From the NCBI GenBank assembly GCA_902623585.1, contig CACNUO010000003.1, positions 1 through 64,000 on the forward strand: a DNA stretch of 64,000 nucleotides. The letters are read 5' to 3'. The translations under genes were made by a program, and so were the position numbers. Position 1 is the first letter of the stretch; the number at the start of each line of letters is the position of its first letter. This stretch comes from an uncultured Alphaproteobacteria bacterium. GTDB taxonomy: Bacteria; Pseudomonadota; Alphaproteobacteria; HIMB59; GCA-002718135. Shown here piece after piece: positions 8,647-16,764 of this stretch. The notes beneath the pieces are model-generated. The model was not told the origin of the DNA. It was given only the letters and a program-made list of their open reading frames with translations, and ran no database searches.

Positions 8647-9045
8647 ATGTATTCGATAAAAGTAAGAGAAAATATTCTAATAGCTCATTCTTTACCTGGA
8701 GAAGTATTTGGACCAGCCCAAAATATGCATGGAGCTACATATTTAGTAGATGCAGAATTTTTCACTGATAAACTTAATAAATACAATATAATTATGGATT
8801 TAGGAATAGTGTCCACTACTTTAAAAGATATTCTTAAAATATATAATTATCAAAATTTAGATGAAATTGATGAATTTAAAGGAAAAATTACCTCTACAGA
8901 GTTTTTAGCAGAGGATATCTGCAATAAGATCTTGAATAGACTAAGAAATGAATTCTCTGAAGATTATAAATCTTTAAAAAAAATTAAAATAACTTTGCAA
9001 GAATCAAATGTTGCATGGGCATCATATGAAAAAGAGGTTATCTAA
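8647..9045 (+). CDS. 6-pyruvoyl-tetrahydropterin synthase / QueD-like protein, altered metal site
   Basis: 132-residue T-fold protein of the PTPS/QueD family, which acts on dihydroneopterin triphosphate. The first zinc histidine is at H14 (LIAHSLPG) and the next at H28 (NMHGATY), but the third family ligand, normally the second His of HGH, is Ala30. The cysteine that usually precedes this motif is also not visible. The C-terminal glutamate motif is kept (ITLQESNVAW, E119). So the fold is clear but the chemistry may differ: different metal coordination, or a binding role. Located between the dehydrogenase and glycosyltransferase genes; its 3' end overlaps the next gene. Confidence 0.78.
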   Translation: MYSIKVRENILIAHSLPGEVFGPAQNMHGATYLVDAEFFTDKLNKYNIIMDLGIVSTTLKDILKIYNYQNLDEIDEFKGKITSTEFLAEDICNKILNRLRNEFSEDYKSLKKIKITLQESNVAWASYEKEVI

Positions 9046-10072
9046 TAATAAATCTGATATTTATTTTGTTTATCCAGGAAATATTAATGCAAAAACTGGA
9101 GGATATATTTATGAAAAAAATATCCTAGAATATGCAAAGATAAGAGATATAAATATTAGACCAATTGCTCTAAGTGAAAATTATCCTTTTCCTACAAATA
9201 ACGATATAAAATATTTTCTAAAAATTTTAGATAAAATTGATCTTGACTCTAAAATTATCATAGATGGATTAGCTTTAGAAGGAATGTATTCAATTTTTAA
9301 AAAATTACTTACTTATAATGTCATCGCGCTAATACATCATCCTTTATATCTTGAATTTAAAGGTCAAAGGTCAAAAAAATTCTTACGATTAGAAAAAGAA
9401 AATTTCAAAAAAATAAATAAATTTATTGTTACATCTAAAAATACAAAAAATTTATTAATAAATGAATTTAAGGTTCTAAATAATAAAATATCTGTAGTTG
9501 AACCTGGAATAGAAAGACTAGCAAATTATATTTTTAAAAATAATAGTAAAATTCATCTTTTAACATGTGGAAGTATAATAAATAGAAAAAATTATCTTTT
9601 TTTATTAAAAGTTTTAAAGCCTTTAGATAATTTTATTTTAGAAATTGTTGGTGATACTACAAGAGATATAGGTTATTACAAAAAACTCAAAAAATTTATT
9701 TCTAAAAATTCAATGAACAGAAAAATAATATTCCATGGTACTATTTCAGATACAAAATTAGCTAAATTATATTCTAAAACAGATTGTTACATTTCGGTAA
9801 GTAAATATGAAGGTTTTGGAATGTCTTTAGCAAATGCATTAATAATTAAAAAGCCAATTATAACCTTTTTTACTAATACTATCTTAAATACACTAGGAAA
9901 AAAGGGTGTTATTTATTTCAAAAAATTTGAAGTAAATGATCTTAGAAATATAATCATTAAAAATATATTAAATAAAAAAAATTTTAATAAACTAAATATT
10001 GATATTCATAAAAACAAAAGATATCTTCTTACTCCTCTAGAGTCAGCTAAGAAATTTGTTAATTTAATTTAA
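9026..10072 (+). CDS. Glycosyltransferase family 4-like (GT-B fold)
   Basis: About 348 residues from the preferred ATG at 9026; an ATG at 9008 would add six residues but lengthen the overlap with the PTPS-like gene from 20 to 38 bases. GT-B retaining glycosyltransferase features are the N-terminal GGYIYEKNILEYA, HHPLYLE, VVEPGIERL at the domain hinge, a C-terminal LLTCGSIINRKN, and the donor-binding E-x7-E type motif in SKYEGFGMSLANAL. Cytoplasmic by appearance (no signal or membrane segment). Cyanobacterial relatives glycosylate tetrahydrobiopterin, and the PTPS-like neighbour makes a pterin acceptor plausible here, but the acceptor cannot be read from sequence. Confidence 0.75.
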   Translation: MKKRLSNNKSDIYFVYPGNINAKTGGYIYEKNILEYAKIRDINIRPIALSENYPFPTNNDIKYFLKILDKIDLDSKIIIDGLALEGMYSIFKKLLTYNVIALIHHPLYLEFKGQRSKKFLRLEKENFKKINKFIVTSKNTKNLLINEFKVLNNKISVVEPGIERLANYIFKNNSKIHLLTCGSIINRKNYLFLLKVLKPLDNFILEIVGDTTRDIGYYKKLKKFISKNSMNRKIIFHGTISDTKLAKLYSKTDCYISVSKYEGFGMSLANALIIKKPIITFFTNTILNTLGKKGVIYFKKFEVNDLRNIIIKNILNKKNFNKLNIDIHKNKRYLLTPLESAKKFVNLI

Positions 10073-10073
10073 T

Positions 10074-10862
10074 ATGCATGAATTTCAAAATAAATGGTTA
10101 AATCTCAGAGAAACTGTCGATAGAAATTCACGAAACCAAAGAATACTATATTTAATTAATAAATTTTTTAAAAATAAAAAAAATATTAGAATAGTTGATT
10201 TGGGTTCAGGTGCTGGATCTAATTATAGATTTCTTAAGTCACGATTATTAAATAATCAATATTGGTCTTTTGTAGACATATCACATCAATCAACAAATTA
10301 TTTTAAAAAAAATATACAATTATCTTCTAAAATAAAAAAAACTAATTTTAAAATTGTTGATGTAATTAATAATTTAGAAAAAATAAATTTTAATGATTAT
10401 AATTTAGTTACAGGATCTGCTTTTTTAGATATTCTTCCAAAAACATGGTTTAAAAATTTTTATAAATTAAATCTTGATACAGAAATTGTCTATTTTGCCT
10501 TAAATTATAACGGTAATTTTAAATTTTTTCCAAAACACAAGGATGATAAAAAAATTCTTAATATTTTTAATAAAGATCAAAAATCTGACAAAGGAATAGG
10601 GGAATTGGCTGTTGGACCAGATTGTACTGAATTAATAAATAAAGTATTTAAAATGACTCACAAAACATATGTTTCAGACTCTACATGGGATGTTAGTAAA
10701 AATTATGAATTTCAAATTTATTTCTTAAATTTTTGTAGAGAAATTATTCAAAAAAATAAACTTAACTTTGATGATTGGTTAAAATTTCGTTTAAAAAGTA
10801 TTAAAGAAAAAAATTCTAGATTTATTTTAAATAATACAGATTTTTTAGCTATTAAGAAATAA
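10074..10862 (+). CDS. Class I SAM-dependent methyltransferase
   Basis: 262 residues with a Rossmann-type methyltransferase core: motif I is IVDLGSGAGSNYRFL (about residues 41-55), with an aspartate in SFVDISHQ at the end of strand 2 and a central LVTGSAFLDILP. No target-recognition domain for nucleic acid is apparent, so a small-molecule acceptor is likely. It starts one base after the glycosyltransferase stop, and its 3' end overlaps the convergent RibD-type gene by 18 bases. By context it may methylate the product of this cluster. Confidence 0.72.
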   Translation: MHEFQNKWLNLRETVDRNSRNQRILYLINKFFKNKKNIRIVDLGSGAGSNYRFLKSRLLNNQYWSFVDISHQSTNYFKKNIQLSSKIKKTNFKIVDVINNLEKINFNDYNLVTGSAFLDILPKTWFKNFYKLNLDTEIVYFALNYNGNFKFFPKHKDDKKILNIFNKDQKSDKGIGELAVGPDCTELINKVFKMTHKTYVSDSTWDVSKNYEFQIYFLNFCREIIQKNKLNFDDWLKFRLKSIKEKNSRFILNNTDFLAIKK

Positions 10863-11678
10863 ATTAACAATAATTTCATTATCTAATTCATTAAAATTAT
10901 GTTTTGGTCTGATAGCTTTATTGAGATTTGAAATTTCTTTTAAATTTAATGAATTAATTCCTGAACCTATTAATACTGGGGCAATCATAAATTGAAGAAT
11001 ATCAATATATTTATTATTTATTAATTCTGAAATAGTTTTTGATCCTCCCTCTACTAAAATATTTTTATATTTAAGTTTTTTTACTTGCGTAATTAAGTTT
11101 TTAGTAAAATTTTTTTCTTTTAATTTAATTATTGTTGAATTATTCAATCTAATATTTTTATTACTTTTTGTAAAAATTATATTTTCATTACCGTCATTAA
11201 ATATTTTATATTTGTTATTTAGTGAAAGACTACCATCGATAATAATTCTTTTTGGATTTGTGCCCTTTATTTTTCTTGTTGTTAATAGGGGATCGTCATT
11301 TTTAATGGTATTTGAGCCTACAATAATTGCATCACTGATACTTCGTAAACAATGAAGATAAATTATACTCTTAGGATTATTTATGTAATGTGAATTACCA
11401 TTATTTAATGCAATTCTACCATCAATGCTTTGTCCTATCTGAGCTATAACTAATTTTTTATTTTTTCTTAATATTGGGAGAAGGATATTTAAGATTGATT
11501 GATAAAATTTACTTATATTAATTTTAGATTCCAGATTATTATTTTTTATGTAAAAGTTACTTTTTCTTTTTGTTGATAAAGAAATACTATTTTTTTTAAC
11601 CAATAAATATAAATCACTATTCTTTTTAGAATTTTTTATAAAATCTAGTAAAATTCCAATATTTTTTGATGTAATCAT
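10845..11678 (-). CDS. RibD C-terminal-type pyrimidine reductase (stand-alone)
   Basis: 277 residues; the C-terminal two thirds match the RibD/dihydrofolate-reductase-like domain: AQIGQSIDGRIA, a DAIIVGSNTI-type strand, NDDPLLTTR, NPKRIIIDG, NILVEGGSKTI and an APVLIGSG loop. In riboflavin synthesis this domain reduces the ribosylamino-pyrimidine ring side chain with NADPH. The N-terminal ~75 residues lack the HAE/PCxxC zinc site of the RibD deaminase domain, so this is a reductase without its deaminase. It is divergent from the RibA-type gene (36-base gap), inviting a shared pathway rather than the housekeeping riboflavin route. Confidence 0.78.
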   Translation of the reverse strand: MITSKNIGILLDFIKNSKKNSDLYLLVKKNSISLSTKRKSNFYIKNNNLESKINISKFYQSILNILLPILRKNKKLVIAQIGQSIDGRIALNNGNSHYINNPKSIIYLHCLRSISDAIIVGSNTIKNDDPLLTTRKIKGTNPKRIIIDGSLSLNNKYKIFNDGNENIIFTKSNKNIRLNNSTIIKLKEKNFTKNLITQVKKLKYKNILVEGGSKTISELINNKYIDILQFMIAPVLIGSGINSLNLKEISNLNKAIRPKHNFNELDNEIIVNLFLNS

Positions 11679-11714
11679 TTGTTTTTATTTCAATTATATC
11701 TATATAAAGTTTTC

Positions 11715-12836
11715 ATGAGTTTCAAATCTAATACAGGAACTATAATAGATAGGGCAATTAACGAACTCAGGACCGGAAGACCCTTAATAATTCAAAATAA
11801 CAAGGAATATTGGATGTTCTTTAATATAGAGCATTCCCAAAGTAAAATTTTTAATCAATTTAATAAGCACTTAATTGATGAAAAATATCTACTTATTACT
11901 AAACAAAAAGCTCAATCAATTTTTAATAAGAATATTAAAAGTAATATTTATTTTGAGATAAATCCCAAAACAGATGTAAATCAAATAATAAATTTATTTG
12001 TTAATCCTCTTAGCAATAATAAAGTAATTAAATTTACCAATATTAAAAAATTTAAAGCTAAAAATTTTCATAATGTTTGTATTGATCTTTCCAAAAATGC
12101 TAAAATGATACCATCGCTAGTTTTTAAAAAAATAAATAAAAAATATTACAAAAATATAAATGAATTTGGATTTAAGAATGGAATTTTAATATTCGATTAC
12201 AAAGATTTATTGAAGCAAAATGAATTAATTTGTGAAAGTATTAAATTAGTTTCTAGTGCAAAAGTTCCACTACCAAAAAACGAAAATTCTAATTTTAAAA
12301 TATTCAAATCATATATTGGATCTGATAAACATGTAGCAATAATTGTTAATCCAAAAAAAATAAATAAAAAATCTGTTAATTTAAGAATACACTCAGCTTG
12401 TTTTACAGGTGATATTTTTCATTCTTTAAAATGTGATTGTGGTGAACAATTAAATCAATCAATTAATTACATGGTTAGAAATAATGGTGGAATTATATTA
12501 TATTTAGAACAAGAAGGTAGGGGAATAGGATTAGCTAATAAAATGAGAGCTTATTCTCTTCAAGCAAGGGGTATGGATACAATAGATGCTGATCATAATA
12601 TTGGTTTTTTAGATGATGAAAGAGATTTTAATATTGCTGCTAGAATACTTAAATTATTAAAAATAAATAAAGTTAATCTTATTACAAATAATAAAAATAA
12701 AATTAATTCTATTAAGAAAGCTGGAATTAAAGTCGAAAATCAAATAAATACAAAACCAACCTTGAATAAATTTAATAAAAATTATTTTAAAACAAGAGTT
12801 AAAAAAGCTGGGTATGGTCTTAAACTGGTAGTATAA
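11715..12836 (+). CDS. GTP cyclohydrolase II with a degenerate RibB-like N-terminal domain
   Basis: C-terminal half is a full RibA domain opening GTP's imidazole ring: zinc cysteines C229, C240, C242 (SACFTGDIFHSLKCDCG), EQEGRGIGL, Y280 in MRAYSLQ at the spacing of E. coli Tyr105, and DERDF. Retained Tyr favours the usual deformylated product over the formyl product made by Met-substituted paralogues. The N-terminal ~190 residues resemble RibB only at the start (DRAINELRTGRPLII); the acidic metal-binding motifs of 3,4-dihydroxybutanone-4-phosphate synthase are not seen. ATG 11715 is preferred over 11679, which would leave no gap to the divergent RibD-type gene. A housekeeping RibA role cannot be excluded. 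Confidence 0.83.
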   Translation: MSFKSNTGTIIDRAINELRTGRPLIIQNNKEYWMFFNIEHSQSKIFNQFNKHLIDEKYLLITKQKAQSIFNKNIKSNIYFEINPKTDVNQIINLFVNPLSNNKVIKFTNIKKFKAKNFHNVCIDLSKNAKMIPSLVFKKINKKYYKNINEFGFKNGILIFDYKDLLKQNELICESIKLVSSAKVPLPKNENSNFKIFKSYIGSDKHVAIIVNPKKINKKSVNLRIHSACFTGDIFHSLKCDCGEQLNQSINYMVRNNGGIILYLEQEGRGIGLANKMRAYSLQARGMDTIDADHNIGFLDDERDFNIAARILKLLKINKVNLITNNKNKINSIKKAGIKVENQINTKPTLNKFNKNYFKTRVKKAGYGLKLVV

Positions 12837-12838
12837 TT

Positions 12839-13282
12839 ATGAAAAAAATTCCTAAGATAAAATTTCAATTAACAAACGATAATGAGTTTGATTCATCTAA
12901 ATTAAAGAATAAAACAGTTTTATTCTTTTACCCTAAGGCGTTAACTGGTGGATGCTCAGTAGAAGTTGCAGATTTTCAAAAATATTTAACAAAATTTAAT
13001 AAAATTGGCTTTGATGTAATAGGAGCTTCTAAAGATCCTGTTGATCGGAATAAAAAATTTTCAGATAAGTATAAATTGAAATACCCACTTGGTTCGGATG
13101 AAGGAAAAAATTGTGATAAACTTGGTATTTGGATAGAAAAATCGATGTATGGTAGGAAATATTTTGGGATAGATAGATCTACATTTGTGATCGATAAAAA
13201 TGGAAAAATTCTAAATTTTTGGAATAAAGTTAAAGTTAAAGGTCATGTTGAAGAAGTTTATAATTTTTGTAAGGATCAGTAA
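12839..13282 (+). CDS. bcp: Thiol peroxidase of the PrxQ/BCP family
   Basis: 147-residue thioredoxin-fold peroxiredoxin reducing hydroperoxides. Peroxidatic cysteine lies in the FFYPKALTGGCS motif (about residue 39). The resolving cysteine usually five residues later is replaced (GCSVEVADF), so it probably works as a 1-Cys or atypical enzyme. Downstream GSDEGKNCDKLGIW and FVIDKNGKI fit the family. Starts two bases after the RibA-type gene, so it may share its transcript. Confidence 0.88.
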   Translation: MKKIPKIKFQLTNDNEFDSSKLKNKTVLFFYPKALTGGCSVEVADFQKYLTKFNKIGFDVIGASKDPVDRNKKFSDKYKLKYPLGSDEGKNCDKLGIWIEKSMYGRKYFGIDRSTFVIDKNGKILNFWNKVKVKGHVEEVYNFCKDQ

Positions 13283-13286
13283 AATT

Positions 13287-14180
13287 CTATTTAATTTTAC
13301 CTATTTCTTTTTCTCTTTTGATTACAAACAAACCACTTAATGTAATTATTATTGCACCTATAATCATATTATAAGTTGGAGTTTCACCTAGTATTAAATA
13401 CCCAAAAATCATACCAAATATAATTACACTGTATCTAGCAGAGGCCGTTAACGAGAGTGGTGCATAAAAAACTGTTAATACTGAAAATAAATATCCAAAT
13501 AAAACAAATATACTGGAAGCAAGAATATAATTTATATCTTCTCCGCTTACTTGATAACCAAAAATAATTGAACCCAACCCTGCAAACCCAGTAATTAACA
13601 ATGCTGTTACAAATGTAATTTCAACACTATTTGATTTAGTTGCTAAACTTTTTGTAGCGATATCTCTAATAGTCAAAAAAATAGCAGCTAAAATTGGTAA
13701 CACTAAAAGATAATTAAATTGAAAATTTTGTGGATTTACAACAACTAGTACACCTAAGAAGCCAACTATAACTGCACACCATCTTCTTATACCGACTTTC
13801 TCTCCCAAAAAAAGAAAAGCAAATATTGTTACAAAAAAAGGATTAGTCATTAAAAGTGTATAAACCTCAGATATTGGAAGTAATATTAATCCAACCAAAA
13901 AAAATAATGCCGTTAAAACTTCATATAAACCTCTTATATGAAAACTTTTGATTGATAGTATTTTAATTAAATTCTTTTTTTCGAAAAAAATTAAATATAA
14001 ACCTAATAGACTTGATGTAACTAGACCTCTTAAAAAAATTACAGAATATAATGAATTGTCATCACCTATATTTTTTACAACAAGTTTGACATAACTATCA
14101 TTTATAGAGAATGATAATTGGCCAGCCATCATAAAAAGTATACCTATCGTCCCAACTGAAAATAAAATCTTGCTTTTCAT
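13287..14180 (-). CDS. EamA/DMT-family permease
   Basis: 297 residues with about ten predicted membrane helices in two EamA repeats. Markers of the repeats are LLMTNPFFVTIFAFLFLGEKVGIRRWCAVIVG and a second-half ILGETPTYN loop followed by a GLFVIKRE end. Inner-membrane transporter; substrates of such proteins are usually unknown metabolites or amino acids. Tail-to-tail with the peroxiredoxin gene (4-base gap) and head-to-head with the aminotransferase gene (24 bases), so co-control with that aminotransferase is possible. Confidence 0.85.
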   Translation of the reverse strand: MKSKILFSVGTIGILFMMAGQLSFSINDSYVKLVVKNIGDDNSLYSVIFLRGLVTSSLLGLYLIFFEKKNLIKILSIKSFHIRGLYEVLTALFFLVGLILLPISEVYTLLMTNPFFVTIFAFLFLGEKVGIRRWCAVIVGFLGVLVVVNPQNFQFNYLLVLPILAAIFLTIRDIATKSLATKSNSVEITFVTALLITGFAGLGSIIFGYQVSGEDINYILASSIFVLFGYLFSVLTVFYAPLSLTASARYSVIIFGMIFGYLILGETPTYNMIIGAIIITLSGLFVIKREKEIGKIK

Positions 14181-14204
14181 AATAAAAAAAAATATTTAAC
14201 TGAT

Positions 14205-15539
14205 ATGTTACAAAGAAATACTTCCAGCCATTTATATGGATTTACTGACTTGAAGTCATTAAATGAAAGAGGCCCTTTAGTTATTTCTTATGGAAAAGGA
14301 ATATATGTTTACGATACAAAAGGTAGTAAATATCTAGATGGGAATTCTGGTCTATGGAATCAGTGTGCAGGTTTTGATCATCCCGGATTAATTGAAGTTG
14401 CAAAAAAACAGTATGAAAAATTTGCAGGTTATCATTCTTTATTTGGAAGATTATCTGAAGAAACGTTGCAGTTATCTGAAAAAATTATTGAAGTGTCACC
14501 TTTTGATCAAGGTCGTGTATTCTTTTGTAATTCAGGATCTGAAGCAAATGACACCATGGTCAAAATGTTATGGATGTTAAATGCAAGAATTGGAAAGCCA
14601 AATAGACGAAAAATTATAACAAGAATTAATGGATATCATGGCGTTACTTTAGGAGCTTCTTCAATGACAGCTAAACCATACAATAAAGAGTTTGGCTTAC
14701 CATCTGAAGAATTTATTCATGTTGAATGTCCTCATTATTGGAAATATGGATTAGAGAATGAAACGGAAGAAGAATTTTCTCTTAGGATGGCCAAAAATTT
14801 AGAAGAAAAAATTATCAAAGAGGATCCAGAAACTATTGCAGGTTTTGTTGCAGAACCTGTTCAAGGTGCAGGAGGGTGTATACCTCCTTCAAAATCGTAT
14901 TTTGATTTAGTTCAGCCTATATTAAAAAAATATAATATTCCTTTTATCGCAGATGAAGTAATTTGTGGATTTGGTAGAACTGGAAATTTATGGGGTTGTG
15001 AAACCTACAATATCAAACCAGATATAATTATCTCATCTAAATGTTTAACTGCTGGGTATTTTCCTATGGGTGCAGTTATAGTTAATAAAGAATTTTCAGA
15101 TAAATTTGTTGAAGTATCAGAAGAAGCAGAAGAATTTCCACATGGTTTTACAGCTGGTGGTCATCCTGTGGGATGTGCAATTGCTTTGAAAGCAATAGAT
15201 GTAATTATGAATGAGGGTTTATTAGATAATGTAAAGTTGATGGAACCCTATTTTTTTGAAAGATTAAATGAATTTAATGATTATGAACACATTGGAGAAA
15301 CTAGAGGTATAGGTCTTATGGCTGCACTAGAGATGGTAAAAAATAAAGATACAAAAGAACCATTTGAAGGTCATCTTAATATGGGAGATAAAGTTGCTAA
15401 TTTATCAATTGATAATGGTTTAATTTGCAGACCTTTAGGTCCTGCAATTGTTTTGTGTCCTCAATTCATAATTACTAAAATTCAAATTGATGAAATATTT
15501 GATTCTCTTCACAAAACTATAAAGCAAGTTTTTAATTAA
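14205..15539 (+). CDS. Class III omega-aminotransferase (taurine/beta-amino acid:pyruvate type)
   Basis: 444-residue PLP enzyme. Seen are GSEANDTMVKM (phosphate contact), GYHGVTLGA, AEPVQGAGG, DEVICGFGRTG and the Schiff-base lysine K279 in ISSKCLTAGYFPMGAV, followed by HGFTAGGHPVGCA. Length and motif order fit aminotransferases that move amino groups from omega-amino acids, such as taurine, beta-alanine or GABA, to pyruvate or glyoxylate. Substrate cannot be chosen from sequence alone; no taurine or sulfoacetaldehyde gene is nearby. It is divergent from an EamA permease that might import its substrate. The 3' end overlaps the acylphosphatase gene by four bases. Confidence 0.83.
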   Translation: MLQRNTSSHLYGFTDLKSLNERGPLVISYGKGIYVYDTKGSKYLDGNSGLWNQCAGFDHPGLIEVAKKQYEKFAGYHSLFGRLSEETLQLSEKIIEVSPFDQGRVFFCNSGSEANDTMVKMLWMLNARIGKPNRRKIITRINGYHGVTLGASSMTAKPYNKEFGLPSEEFIHVECPHYWKYGLENETEEEFSLRMAKNLEEKIIKEDPETIAGFVAEPVQGAGGCIPPSKSYFDLVQPILKKYNIPFIADEVICGFGRTGNLWGCETYNIKPDIIISSKCLTAGYFPMGAVIVNKEFSDKFVEVSEEAEEFPHGFTAGGHPVGCAIALKAIDVIMNEGLLDNVKLMEPYFFERLNEFNDYEHIGETRGIGLMAALEMVKNKDTKEPFEGHLNMGDKVANLSIDNGLICRPLGPAIVLCPQFIITKIQIDEIFDSLHKTIKQVFN

Positions 15540-15832
15540 GTTTCGTATTTAACTATAAAACCTGAATACTTAACATTACTAATGATACTATTAGGAATAA
15601 CTCCTTCAACTAGAGCTAGTGATGGACCATCTTTAGCTTTTTCAGTAATAGATAGTATACTTTGCATATCTCCTTGAATTATGGCTTCTACTTCATCTTT
15701 ACTTTCTTTATTTTGAATATAACCATTTAATCCCAAAGATATTGCTAAATCACTAAACCAATGTCTAAAGCCCACTCCCTGAACTTTTCCTTTAATAATA
15801 AGTCGATAAGTTTTTATTTCATTTGTATTCAT
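15536..15832 (-). CDS. acyP: Acylphosphatase
   Basis: 98-residue acylphosphatase hydrolysing carboxyl-phosphate bonds. Phosphate-binding loop with catalytic arginine is KVQGVGFRHW (about residues 15-24), and the catalytic asparagine is in NGYIQN (about residues 36-41), followed by EAIIQGD. Soluble, single domain, normal length. Convergent with the aminotransferase gene and facing the next EamA gene 53 bases away. Confidence 0.88.
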   Translation of the reverse strand: MNTNEIKTYRLIIKGKVQGVGFRHWFSDLAISLGLNGYIQNKESKDEVEAIIQGDMQSILSITEKAKDGPSLALVEGVIPNSIISNVKYSGFIVKYET

Positions 15833-15885
15833 TCAAGTATCAATATAAGTACTTTTTTTTATCATACAATCCTTCAATTTATTAT

Positions 15886-16764
15886 ATGAAAAAAAGTATA
15901 GTTTATTCTTCAATTCTTTTATTTTTTGCTGGAATTTTTTTTGTAACAAATGATGCAATAATAAACTACCTAACCGAAACAGATGTAAAATTTTATCATT
16001 TCATCTTTTATGGAATACCCATTTATTTATGTTTCCCATTATATTTATTTTTTAATGGAACTTTAAAAAAAAATATAAAATGCACTAATTATTTCCCACC
16101 TATTTTCAGAGGTTTTTTAAATATTCCTTTGCCTTTTATTGCCTTTATAACGCTTGAACAAATTAAACTTCCTGAATTCACAACATTAAATATGACTGCC
16201 CCATTGATGGGAACAATATTTGCTATTTTTTTACTTAATGAAAAATTAAATCTTTTAACATATATATCATTGTTCATTGGTTTTTTAGGTGTGTTGTTTA
16301 TTATACAGCCGGGATTTGAAAACTTTAATATTTATTACCTAATTGTGCTCATCGGAGTATTATTAATTACAATTACAACATTTATTGTAAATAAATATAA
16401 TCATGTAACTACAAATATTGGATATTTTCTTTATGGTGGTTTCTTTGTTCATTTTATTTCAATACCTTTATTTTTTATGAATCCATTAAAAGTAACTCTT
16501 TTTGAATTTATTTTAATTTCAACTGCTGCATTATTTATTAATTCAGCAATGTTTTTTGCAACTACTGCTTTTAAGATTGCGCAAAAACATTATGCATCAG
16601 TATTTAGTTTAGTTTACCTCCAGGTTTTATGGTCATCTTTAGTTGGAATATTTATATTTAATGAATATATGAATTTATATGCTTATATTGGAGCAATATT
16701 TATAGTCTTAAGTGGAATTGTTTCTCTACCTTCACAAATAAAACAATTAAAGGAAGCAAATTAA
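15886..16764 (+). CDS. EamA/DMT-family permease
   Basis: About 292 residues and ten predicted helices. ATG 15886 (MKKSIVYSS) is preferred; the ATG at 15823 would overlap the acylphosphatase gene and add a polar extension before helix 1. EamA marks include a mid-repeat NMTAPLMGTIFAIFLLNEKL and a terminal SGIVSLPSQ. Unlike most in this window it has only weak matches in the second repeat. The stop shares a base with the FKBP start, so the two are co-transcribed. Confidence 0.8.
   Translation: MKKSIVYSSILLFFAGIFFVTNDAIINYLTETDVKFYHFIFYGIPIYLCFPLYLFFNGTLKKNIKCTNYFPPIFRGFLNIPLPFIAFITLEQIKLPEFTTLNMTAPLMGTIFAIFLLNEKLNLLTYISLFIGFLGVLFIIQPGFENFNIYYLIVLIGVLLITITTFIVNKYNHVTTNIGYFLYGGFFVHFISIPLFFMNPLKVTLFEFILISTAALFINSAMFFATTAFKIAQKHYASVFSLVYLQVLWSSLVGIFIFNEYMNLYAYIGAIFIVLSGIVSLPSQIKQLKEAN

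Noticed and set aside
11679..11714. Longer N-terminus for the RibA-type protein
   Set aside because: It would begin directly at the divergent RibD-type start, leaving no room for either gene's promoter, and the added residues are not domain-like.
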